From: CAJXTB01 sp047626195 | GTDB taxonomy: Bacteria > Myxococcota_A > UBA796 > GCA-2862545 | NCBI GenBank assembly: GCA_047626195.1 | Contig: JBLHSN010000397.1 | Location: 1 to 5,179, forward strand | DNA length: 5,179 nucleotides | Direction of reading: 5' to 3' | In this document: positions 1 to 5,154 of the stretch, piece by piece | Layout: each line of letters begins with the position of its first letter | How positions within the stretch are numbered: the first letter of the stretch is position 1 | Made by a program: the position numbers and the translations under genes | The notes under the pieces: model-generated | What the model was told of the DNA's origin: nothing | What the model saw: only the letters and a program-made list of their open reading frames with translations | Database searches by the model: none

Positions 1-873
1 CACAGAGCGATGCTCGGGTACCCAGACCTCGGCCCACTGACGGAGCGAGGGGCCTTCGGCTGTGCGCTCAAGCTCGCGACACACCCGAATTACGTCACTG
101 GCGACCGGACGCTGTGAGGGTTCGAAAGCACACATCGACGCCACAAACTCTCGCAGCGGGTCGTCTTGCACCCCGGCACAGGCCAAACGTAGGTCTTCGT
201 GAAAGGATGCCTCGGCCAGTCGCGGCCGGGAGACGGGCTCACCCGTCAACAATTCAACGAGCGTGATGCCAAGACTGAACACATCACTCGGCGAGTTGGC
301 GACACCCTCCAACCAACGCTCAGGCGCCATGTAGCGGGCCGTTCCGAACTGTTGACTCTGGGTGGTGGACTCGCGGTGGTCAAAGCGGGCTCGTGCCACT
401 CCGAAGTCCATCACTTTCACCCCTCCCCGATTCGTGACCATGATGTTGGAGGGCTTGATGTCTCGGTGCACCACGCGCAGAGGTCCTTGCTGACCTGCAG
501 GAACCGTCTCCCATGCCGCACGCAAGGCACTTGCAACCGACTCTACAATCTCGAGAGCGACGCGCGCGGGCACAGGAGTCCCAACCGCACCGGACAAATC
601 CGCGCCAGGGATAGGCTCCATCAGGATGGCCAAGCGCCCACCCACCCGTGTCAGACCGTGTACTCGCACAATGTTGTCATGTTCGAGCAGAGCTAAGAGG
701 CGGGCTTCGTCGCGCAGGCGTCGCGCCAAATTGGTGTCGGCGCTGTAGTGGGCGTGAAGCATCTTCACGGCCAAGCGCTGAACAAACCCCTCGTCATCCG
801 ACACCTGCGCGAGATGAACCACGCCAAAGGCGCCCTCTCCAAGAGTCTCAATCAGGTGGAATGTTCGCGACAT
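1..873 (-). CDS. Hanks-type serine/threonine protein kinase, 3' end beyond window
   Basis: This is a cytoplasmic kinase that transfers phosphate from ATP to Ser/Thr residues of unknown targets. The visible 291 residues contain a complete kinase domain: glycine loop GEGAFG at 12-17, ATP-binding Lys37, helix-C Glu56, catalytic loop HRDIKPSN at 136-143, DFG at 156-158, APE at 183-185, helix-F Asp197 and subdomain XI Arg255. Every catalytic residue is present and HRD makes it an RD kinase, so it should be active. The activation loop (159-182) is rich in Ser/Thr and may be autophosphorylated. The domain ends near residue 270; the rest, possibly a sensor or membrane segment, lies outside the window. 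The ATG at 873 is certain within its frame because TGA lies two codons upstream. The gene follows the VTT protein gene by 20 bp and is probably co-transcribed with it. Family assignment is very secure; substrate and pathway are unknown. Confidence 0.96.
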   Translation of the reverse strand, partial: MSRTFHLIETLGEGAFGVVHLAQVSDDEGFVQRLAVKMLHAHYSADTNLARRLRDEARLLALLEHDNIVRVHGLTRVGGRLAILMEPIPGADLSGAVGTPVPARVALEIVESVASALRAAWETVPAGQQGPLRVVHRDIKPSNIMVTNRGGVKVMDFGVARARFDHRESTTQSQQFGTARYMAPERWLEGVANSPSDVFSLGITLVELLTGEPVSRPRLAEASFHEDLRLACAGVQDDPLREFVASMCAFEPSQRPVASDVIRVCRELERTAEGPSLRQWAEVWVPEHRSV

Positions 874-883
874 GGGTCAGCGG

Positions 884-888
884 CCTCT
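884..888 (-). promoter_or_regulatory. Ribosome-binding site of the kinase gene
   Basis: AGAGG on the minus strand lies 10 nt before the kinase ATG, in the 20-bp gap after the stop codon of the VTT gene. It supports independent translation initiation within a shared transcript. Confidence 0.5.
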
Positions 889-893
889 ACAGT

Positions 894-1478
894 TCACGTT
901 CCGAGCGACCAGCCATATACAATAATGCCGAGGTACAGCGCGACCTTGATGTAGCGAAACAGAGCGCCGATCAGCAACGACGACAACGGAACGTCCGCTG
1001 CACCCGCTCCCCACGTCGTGATGGCGTAGGGAAAAGGTGTCAGCGCCGCAATAGCAACAGCCCGAGCGCCGTGCTTCCTCATGAATGGCGTAATTCGGTA
1101 CTTCGTCAGCAGCCGGTCTACAAACGGCCACTTTCCAAGAAGCCTCCCGCACGTCCAGCCGATCACGCCCGCCACGATCGATGCTGTACCCGCCGCAATG
1201 ACAATCATTCCGTACTGAATGCCGCCGTCGTAGGCAAGGATGAGCAATGGCTCATGAAACGTGCCCGGAATGGCGTCCAAGATCATCACGCCAACGAACA
1301 CGCCGAGCACTCCAAACGACTCTACGAAGGATGCGGAGAGCGTTTCGATGGGCCCCTGCAGCACGGTTCCGAGAAACCAAGCGCAGACACCCATGATGAC
1401 CAAGGCGACCAGTAGCCGTCCTAGCAGCCATGAAACGTCCGGTGCGTGTTCGGATTCAGGTTCCGGGACCGATTGCAT
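894..1478 (-). CDS. VTT-domain (DedA/SNARE-associated type) integral membrane protein
   Basis: A 194-residue polytopic inner-membrane protein. Hydrophobic segments lie at about 17-40, 55-83, 89-114, 138-160 and 165-190. The VTT/DedA hallmarks are visible: an acidic and proline-bearing re-entrant region (D68, P71, E76, P77), a small-residue helix G97-G107 leading to GRLLG (111-115), the segment after K135-H136-G137 with T147-P148-F149-P150, and a Gly/Ala-rich stretch at 157-161. Length is normal for the family. Members are linked to phospholipid scrambling, undecaprenyl-phosphate recycling or proton-motive-force maintenance, and the subfamily here cannot be told from sequence alone. The ATG at 1478 precedes a hydrophilic acidic N-terminus; no strong ribosome-binding site is seen. 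The gene is first in a probable operon with the downstream kinase. The family is quite sure; the substrate is unknown. Confidence 0.9.
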   Translation of the reverse strand: MQSVPEPESEHAPDVSWLLGRLLVALVIMGVCAWFLGTVLQGPIETLSASFVESFGVLGVFVGVMILDAIPGTFHEPLLILAYDGGIQYGMIVIAAGTASIVAGVIGWTCGRLLGKWPFVDRLLTKYRITPFMRKHGARAVAIAALTPFPYAITTWGAGAADVPLSSLLIGALFRYIKVALYLGIIVYGWSLGT

Positions 1479-1603
1479 ACAACTCGACGTGCAGGGGGGA
1501 GGAATGGGCGCTCTGAGGCAGACCGCGACATCCCGTTAACAGCCGCACCGGGTTCATCACGCTACGAGCAACAAACCCGCTGCCTACACCACCGGACTTC
1601 AAC
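1479..1603. other. Divergent spacer between the VTT-kinase operon and the barrel gene
   Basis: These 125 bp must hold the promoters of both divergent units. I could not find a convincing -35/-10 pair for either side. A G-run followed by GGAGGA (1494-1503) and a GTTAAC palindrome (1535-1540) are visible, with no demonstrated role. Confidence 0.4.
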
Positions 1604-2227
1604 GTGAAACCCTTGCTTTTCCTTGTCGCTACGATGACAGCCTTGCTGTCCGTTCCCAACCAAGCCTGCGCGCAATCGCAGACGGACGCAGCAGAGGAGG
1701 AAGAAGAGGAAGACATCTGGGCTATTCTCGAGAACATCCCTGCACGCAACGCGTACGACGTTGCCGTTCACGCTGCCTACACCAATATGGGCTATTGGTC
1801 GGATAATTCCGGGCCCTACATTGGTTTTGGCGTTCGCGGCACCTACGGATGGATTGTCGGCGGTAAGCACCGCCTTGGACCCTCCTTGGGGTTGTCCGTC
1901 GAAGGTCCAGTTCCAATCTATTCGACCATCGCTCTGGAGCCACAGTTCGCCTGGGACCGCGCCAGCAAGGGCTTCGTGGTTGGTGCGTCGGTCGGACCGG
2001 CGTTCCTGTACCACTCGAGTGAAGCCACGATTCGCTCCGAGAGGGCATTCTCTATCGCGCCAATGGCGTCATTCCGCATTGGCTACTCGAAGCCCTTCTC
2101 ACGGTTGGGTAAGCGCTTCTTCATTGTGCTTGAACCCAAGGGCCGAGTCATAGTGGGTAACGAGACCCGCAAGACCCAGCCTGACTTGAGCATGCTCATC
2201 TCCGTCGGCTCAGGCCGCGGTCGCTAG
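1604..2227 (+). CDS. Secreted outer-membrane beta-barrel-like protein with acidic N-terminal patch
   Basis: A 207-residue exported protein of unknown function. Residues 1-23 form a signal peptide (Lys2, hydrophobic core to about 17, cleavage motif A-C-A before Gln24). The mature N-terminus carries six consecutive Glu and an Asp (31-37), then a short amphipathic stretch. From about 50 to 203 the chain alternates polar and hydrophobic/aromatic residues with Gly-rich turns, in segments consistent with roughly eight transmembrane beta-strands, as in small OmpA/OmpX-like barrels. It lacks the C-terminal aromatic residue many outer-membrane proteins end with; it ends in Arg. I chose GTG 1604 over ATG 1634 because the GTG keeps the charged n-region of the signal peptide; the ribosome-binding site is weak (GGA about 8 nt upstream). 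It is alone in its transcription unit, divergent from the VTT gene and convergent with plsC. No specific family is recognised; the barrel call is inference from pattern. Confidence 0.8.
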   Translation: MKPLLFLVATMTALLSVPNQACAQSQTDAAEEEEEEDIWAILENIPARNAYDVAVHAAYTNMGYWSDNSGPYIGFGVRGTYGWIVGGKHRLGPSLGLSVEGPVPIYSTIALEPQFAWDRASKGFVVGASVGPAFLYHSSEATIRSERAFSIAPMASFRIGYSKPFSRLGKRFFIVLEPKGRVIVGNETRKTQPDLSMLISVGSGRGR

Positions 2228-2242
2228 TTCGGAATGACCGAA
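2228..2242. other. Small hairpin after the barrel gene stop
   Basis: TTCGG and CCGAA form a perfect 5-bp stem with a 5-nt loop immediately after the TAG stop. There is no U-tract after it, so it is at most a weak terminator or 3'-end stabiliser. It lies in the 77-bp convergent spacer with plsC, where no better terminator is visible. Confidence 0.25.
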
Positions 2243-2304
2243 GGCCACACCGCCTAGGTCACACCCTCCCCTGCACCGTCTGCGCCACTACGCATACTCG
2301 CTGA

Positions 2305-3063
2305 CTACGCCGCTGCCTTCTTCGGGAGTGGAACTTGGTCCTGTGGAAGCGCGTCGATGAACACCTGACGAAGCTCATTGAGCGACGTCTCGACGTCCTG
2401 GTCTTTCCACTTCGACACGTCTACTGGCGGCAGTACTGTCACGCCAATCGGCACGCGGCCAAGGCGCATTGACTTAGTTTCCCATGCGTTGTGCACGTTC
2501 GTCAGCACGATTGGAATGACTGGAAGCCCGGTCTGAACGGCGAGGTGAATGACCCCTTTCTTGAATCCAAGCAGTCGGCCATCACGCGACCGGTGTCCCT
2601 CGGGGAAGAGCATGATCGACAAGGTGTGCTTGCGGGCGCGCTCGGCGATAGCCTTCATGGAGAGAATGGCTTTTTCGCGGTTGTCACGATCAATGCGGAA
2701 GTGGCCGGACAAGGCGTAGAGCTGGCCAAAAAATGGGTAGTAGACCACTTCCTTCTTCGCAATCGAACAGGTACCCATTGGGGTCAACCAAGCGGTGATG
2801 AAGATGTCCATGATGGAGGTATGATTGGAGACGTAGATGGCGGGTCTTTGGCCATCTAAGTGCTCACTACCGTGCACATTGACCGGGCATCCCGAGATCC
2901 ACACCATGGTACGAAGCACGGTCTTTCCAAACACATTGCACGCCCGTGCGCGCAGGGTCCGCGACGGAAGTAGCACCAGCATCACGGCACACCACAGCGC
3001 AACGCCGAGGGCCATGACGGTAGTTCCTGCGATGACACGAAGCCAAGTTGAGATGAGGGACAT
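2305..3063 (-). CDS. plsC: 1-acyl-sn-glycerol-3-phosphate acyltransferase (PlsC/LPLAT family)
   Basis: This 252-residue enzyme is predicted to acylate the sn-2 position of lysophosphatidic acid, giving phosphatidic acid, the precursor of membrane phospholipids. It is anchored in the inner membrane by a hydrophobic helix at about 10-32. Acyltransferase motifs are in order: motif I NHTSIMD with the catalytic HX4D pair His81 and Asp86; motif II GHFRIDR (120-126); motif III FPEGHRS (153-159), where His157 replaces the more usual Thr; motif IV around LPVIPIV (180-186). Length is typical for bacterial PlsC. The C-terminus is charged and ends in KKAAA. I chose ATG 3063 because a GGAGG site sits 7 nt upstream; an in-frame TTG at 3096 would add 11 unlikely residues. 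It is a single-gene unit convergent with the barrel gene. A specialised lysophospholipid or ornithine-lipid acyltransferase cannot be excluded, as the family is broad. Confidence 0.93.
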   Translation of the reverse strand: MSLISTWLRVIAGTTVMALGVALWCAVMLVLLPSRTLRARACNVFGKTVLRTMVWISGCPVNVHGSEHLDGQRPAIYVSNHTSIMDIFITAWLTPMGTCSIAKKEVVYYPFFGQLYALSGHFRIDRDNREKAILSMKAIAERARKHTLSIMLFPEGHRSRDGRLLGFKKGVIHLAVQTGLPVIPIVLTNVHNAWETKSMRLGRVPIGVTVLPPVDVSKWKDQDVETSLNELRQVFIDALPQDQVPLPKKAAA

Positions 3064-3070
3064 GTACAAA

Positions 3071-3075
3071 CCTCC
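3071..3075 (-). promoter_or_regulatory. Ribosome-binding site deciding the plsC start
   Basis: GGAGG on the minus strand, 7 nt before ATG 3063. It overrules the longer in-frame TTG start at 3096, which has no comparable site. Confidence 0.75.
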
Positions 3076-3142
3076 GCCATCCTCTTGCCATCCCAACTGT
3101 CACAGGCGCGTCACCGCAGCACTCCAACAGAAAGTCTCCAGG

Positions 3143-3168
3143 CGGTTTTTGAACGGATTTTTGACCGG
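3143..3168. repeat. Phased CGG-T5-GA direct repeat upstream of plsC
   Basis: Two near-identical units, CGGTTTTTGA (3143-3152) and CGGATTTTTGA (3154-3164), start 11 bp apart, and a third CGG follows at 3166. T5 tracts spaced by about one helical turn favour intrinsic bending, or the units could be a tandem protein-binding site. They lie about 80-105 bp upstream of the plsC start, in its probable leader. Confidence 0.4.
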
Positions 3169-3182
3169 AACAACCAAGGTTC

Positions 3183-3188
3183 ATTGTA
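3183..3188 (-). promoter_or_regulatory. Possible plsC -10 element
   Basis: TACAAT on the minus strand matches five of six bases of the sigma-70 -10 consensus. The best upstream hexamer at 16 bp spacing, GTTTCA, matches only three of six. Transcription would begin near 3176, leaving a leader of about 112 nt that includes the phased T-tract repeat. Confidence 0.3.
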
Positions 3189-3189
3189 C

Positions 3190-3479
3190 GTTTCCAGCCA
3201 AATCTGAAACGCAGTATTGGTGACGTGCTCATGCCTTCACCTGACCTCATGGGCATGCCCTCTGTTCAATCTGGGGTCCCGAAGCCCGCTGGCGTACCCG
3301 AGGAGGGCTGGTCATTGCCTCAGCTTACGCTCGCAACGCCGCATTGCTGGCGACTCGCATCTTGTCGCTGTGTCATGCTGGCCTCACCAAACGGCCAGAA
3401 AAGTCGAAGCAACCTCGAAATAATGAAATCAAAGCGGTGTGGGTGACACTTGCAAACGACCACTCGTGACTCTGAGCCT
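3190..3479. other. Non-coding part of the plsC / thioredoxin-lipoprotein spacer
   Basis: No credible gene is seen here. The open frames on both strands give compositionally random, Ser/Arg/Cys-rich peptides without ribosome-binding sites or family resemblance. Structures present are a perfect palindrome GGGCATGCCC (3251-3260) and a 6-bp inverted repeat, CTGGCC (3378-3383) with GGCCAG (3393-3398), with a 9-nt loop and no U-tract. I found no match to tRNA, SRP RNA, tmRNA or RNase P RNA landmarks. A small RNA or a regulatory region is possible but unsupported. Confidence 0.4.
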
Positions 3480-3507
3480 CTGGCGATTTGTCGTACTGTC
3501 GTATAGT
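3480..3507 (+). promoter_or_regulatory. Probable promoter of the thioredoxin-lipoprotein gene
   Basis: TATAGT (3502-3507) matches five of six -10 bases. CTGGCG (3480-3485), 16 bp upstream, is a poor -35 (three of six). The spacer carries a tandem 8-bp repeat, TGTCGTAC/TGTCGTAT (3489-3504), overlapping the -10. A start near 3513-3515 gives a leader of about 20 nt that just accommodates the GGAGG site, which supports the TTG 3535 start over upstream in-frame starts. Confidence 0.45.
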
Positions 3508-3524
3508 CCCCCGTCCAAAACTCC

Positions 3525-3529
3525 GGAGG
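3525..3529 (+). promoter_or_regulatory. Ribosome-binding site selecting the TTG start at 3535
   Basis: GGAGG, 5 nt before TTG 3535. It sets the start just before a textbook lipoprotein signal peptide and excludes a longer frame opening at 3439. Confidence 0.8.
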
Positions 3530-3534
3530 CTCTT

Positions 3535-4278
3535 TTGAACCGTATTGCAACCTTGCTCATTGCCGCGTCTGTCACGCTAGCCGGCTGTGCCGACACCGCT
3601 GCTCTTGAACAGCGCTTGACCGATGCCGAAACCAAGATTGACGAAATGCAAGCACAGCTCGAAGCCGGTCCCGCGGCTGGCGGCGAAGCTGCTGGCCCAA
3701 GCGCTGCTGATGAGACCGCCGCTGGCGAACTTCTCCGCTCCGCCAACGACCAGGTCGCAGCCATGAACTACGAAGGCGCCAAGACCACCATCGAGCAGCT
3801 CACCACGCAGTACCGTGGAACACGCGCAGCCTCGTCGTCACGCCGCATGGCTGGCGAGCTCGCTGTCATCGGCCGTGACGCTGGTGACTTGTCCATCGAA
3901 GATTGGTACGTTGGCGACACATCATTCAGCGACGGCAAAGCCACCTTGGTCGTGTTCTGGGAAACCTGGTGTCCCCATTGCCGGCGCGAAGTGCCGAAGA
4001 TGCAAGAGACCTGGGAAACCTACCAGAGCCAAGGCCTGAACATGGTCGGCCTGACCCGTCTCACCAAGACGTCGACCGAAGAAGCCGCTCGGGAGTTCGT
4101 CTCCGAGAACAATCTGACTTACCCGATCGGTAAGGAGGACGGCTCGGTTGCTGACCGCTTCGGCGTTCGTGGAATCCCAGCGGCCGCTGTCGTCAAGGAC
4201 GGCAAGATCGTCTGGCGTGGACACCCGGCCCGCATCACCGATGCCATGTTTGCCAACTGGCTCGACCTTCCTTCGTAA
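3535..4278 (+). CDS. Lipoprotein with coiled coil, TPR-like region and thioredoxin (TlpA/DsbE-like) domain, CPHC active site
   Basis: A 247-residue predicted lipoprotein acting in the periplasm as a thiol-disulfide oxidoreductase. Residues 1-18 are a lipoprotein signal with lipobox L-A-G-C, lipidated at Cys18. Residues 22-44 form a short coiled coil, then an Ala/Gly/Pro/Ser/Glu-rich linker (44-63), then a TPR-like helical stretch (64-112, with A75, Y79, A82 and Y93 spacing). The thioredoxin fold runs from about 117 to 247: strand LVVFW (138-142), active site W145-C146-P147-H148-C149, cis-proline Pro215 in GIP, and terminal strand and helix. CPHC is the DsbA-type dipeptide rather than the CxPC usual in TlpA/ResA/CcmG. 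The coiled-coil plus TPR N-terminus recalls CpoB-like periplasmic proteins. TTG 3535 is chosen on the GGAGG site, promoter position and signal peptide. It is a single gene with its own promoter and terminator. The domain call is firm; oxidase versus reductase role is unresolved. Confidence 0.93.
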   Translation: MNRIATLLIAASVTLAGCADTAALEQRLTDAETKIDEMQAQLEAGPAAGGEAAGPSAADETAAGELLRSANDQVAAMNYEGAKTTIEQLTTQYRGTRAASSSRRMAGELAVIGRDAGDLSIEDWYVGDTSFSDGKATLVVFWETWCPHCRREVPKMQETWETYQSQGLNMVGLTRLTKTSTEEAAREFVSENNLTYPIGKEDGSVADRFGVRGIPAAAVVKDGKIVWRGHPARITDAMFANWLDLPS

Positions 4279-4310
4279 GTCGCGTCCCAGCCTAACGCTG
4301 AACGCAACGC

Positions 4311-4353
4311 TGCGGCCCGCACCTCCTTGAGAGATGCGGGCCGCACTGCTTTT
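4311..4353 (+). terminator. Intrinsic terminator of the thioredoxin-lipoprotein gene
   Basis: A perfect 11-bp GC-rich stem, TGCGGCCCGCA (4311-4321) with TGCGGGCCGCA (4335-4345), has a 13-nt loop and is followed after four bases by TTTT (4350-4353). The T-run lies only on the plus-strand side, so it serves the thioredoxin gene; for the convergent minus-strand gene it could act only weakly. Confidence 0.85.
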
Positions 4354-4372
4354 AAGTCCTTACAATTCGCAA

Positions 4373-5038
4373 CTACGGCGTGTTGGCCACCGCTGAGAAT
4401 TGCGGGGCCGGCGACGCGAGACGGCGCGTCCACATCTCCGTCATCCTTTCGGACACCGCAGCACCGAGCTCACCGCCTCCGGGAACCGGCGAAGGCCCAG
4501 TCGAGGTGACCGAAGCCTCGCGAAGCAGCAACCGTACAGCGGTCTCGTCCATCGTAGCGACAGGAGTCGTTCCACCCGACAGTGACATGGCTGTACCGGT
4601 GAACTCAACCCAAGCTGTCTCGTAGGCAAGCGTCTCTCGGTGGGACAGCCACGTGGTCATCAACACCCCTTCTGGGCGGGTCTCGAGTACCAAGAACGTC
4701 CAATACTCCTGAAACTCTTGGGTACACATGCCGGTTCGGGTCCGCACCCCTGCAATCGGAGCGGCATCGCGATCCCAGATGAGGCCGTCGCACTGCATGA
4801 TGCTCCAAGCCGTCACATCAGGAGCAACCGGCTCTTGAATCCAGCGGACCTCCATCCACCGAAACCCATCCGGAGAATCCACCCCCAGCACACCGTCATT
4901 CACCACAACCTTGCTGCCTGGAACCACGTTGATAGCGAATCCGTCGCCTTGGTGGGTCTGCACCTCAAGCGAAGTTCGCGGTCCAGACGGAGACCGACAC
5001 CCCAGCGCCAGCAAAAATAATATTCCCAACGGCTTCAT
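4373..5038 (-). CDS. Predicted lipoprotein of unknown function
   Basis: A 221-residue protein that I do not recognise. It opens with a short signal peptide (Lys2, hydrophobic 4-12) ending in A-L-G-C, which predicts lipidation at Cys14; the -3 position is Ala rather than the preferred Leu, so the lipobox is slightly off consensus. After a Ser/Pro/Gly linker (15-22) the body (about 24-155) alternates beta-type segments rich in Val, Trp and Phe, with two cysteines, Cys83 and Cys105, that could form a disulfide in the periplasm. The C-terminal third is more helical, with a Pro/Gly-rich insert near residues 185-195. ATG 5038 is chosen because the 18 residues of a longer frame from 5092 are polar and would bury the signal peptide; a GGGG run about 7 nt upstream is a modest ribosome-binding site. 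It converges on the CPHC thioredoxin lipoprotein, a conceivable but unproven partner for its cysteine pair. Confidence 0.8.
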   Translation of the reverse strand: MKPLGILFLLALGCRSPSGPRTSLEVQTHQGDGFAINVVPGSKVVVNDGVLGVDSPDGFRWMEVRWIQEPVAPDVTAWSIMQCDGLIWDRDAAPIAGVRTRTGMCTQEFQEYWTFLVLETRPEGVLMTTWLSHRETLAYETAWVEFTGTAMSLSGGTTPVATMDETAVRLLLREASVTSTGPSPVPGGGELGAAVSERMTEMWTRRLASPAPQFSAVANTP

Positions 5039-5154
5039 CGGTACCCCGTGCTTGTCGTAACGCCCGCACGGAAGTGCGTCATGCTGCCGCAACAGGTTGC
5101 TCTGCGCCTTGGAACGCAGCGGCTTACCTAGGGGCCCAAGAGAGGATAACTATT
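5039..5154. other. Divergent spacer with alternative hairpins
   Basis: These 116 bp must hold promoters for the minus-strand lipoprotein and the gene entering at the right edge; I see no convincing promoter. One perfect 5-bp hairpin with a GGAA loop (CGCAC 5065-5069, GTGCG 5074-5078) overlaps a second possible stem (CGTGC 5047-5051 with GCACG 5066-5070); the two cannot form together. Confidence 0.35.
5141..5145 (+). promoter_or_regulatory. Ribosome-binding site of the right-edge gene
   Basis: AGAGG, 9 nt before ATG 5155, within an A/T-rich stretch typical of translation starts. It is the main evidence that a gene starts at the window edge. Confidence 0.55.

Noticed and set aside
199..696. 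A 165-codon plus-strand open frame
   Set aside because: It is antisense to the kinase catalytic domain, with random composition.
648..1415. A 255-codon plus-strand open frame
   Set aside because: It runs antisense across both the kinase and the VTT gene, is rich in Arg, Gln and Ser without domain-like pattern, and has no ribosome-binding site. The minus-strand genes carry clear family motifs.
1494..1539. Possible 11-codon leader peptide at ATG 1504 after GGGGGGAGGA
   Set aside because: The GGAGG core is only 1 nt from the ATG, which is too close, and there is no attenuator hairpin or regulatory codon run after it.
1562..2048. Minus-strand frames of 150 and 108 codons under the barrel gene
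   Set aside because: The plus-strand frame has a signal peptide and alternating barrel pattern; the minus-strand translations are Arg-rich and featureless.
2867..3256. A 129-codon minus-strand frame overlapping the plsC start
   Set aside because: It is out of frame with plsC, covers the plsC N-terminal region and promoter, and shows no motif.
3378..3398. CTGGCC/GGCCAG inverted repeat as a terminator
   Set aside because: It is followed by A residues, not T, on the plus strand; on the minus strand the T-run precedes the stem. No gene ends there.
3217..3446. Two small plus-strand frames in the long spacer
   Set aside because: No ribosome-binding site, no hydrophobic or domain pattern, and they end just before the thioredoxin-lipoprotein promoter.
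5052..5059. TTGTCGTA shared with the thioredoxin-lipoprotein promoter (3488-3495)
   Set aside because: An 8-base match in 5 kb is not significant, the second tandem unit and TATAGT are missing, and the position does not fit a promoter for the right-edge gene.
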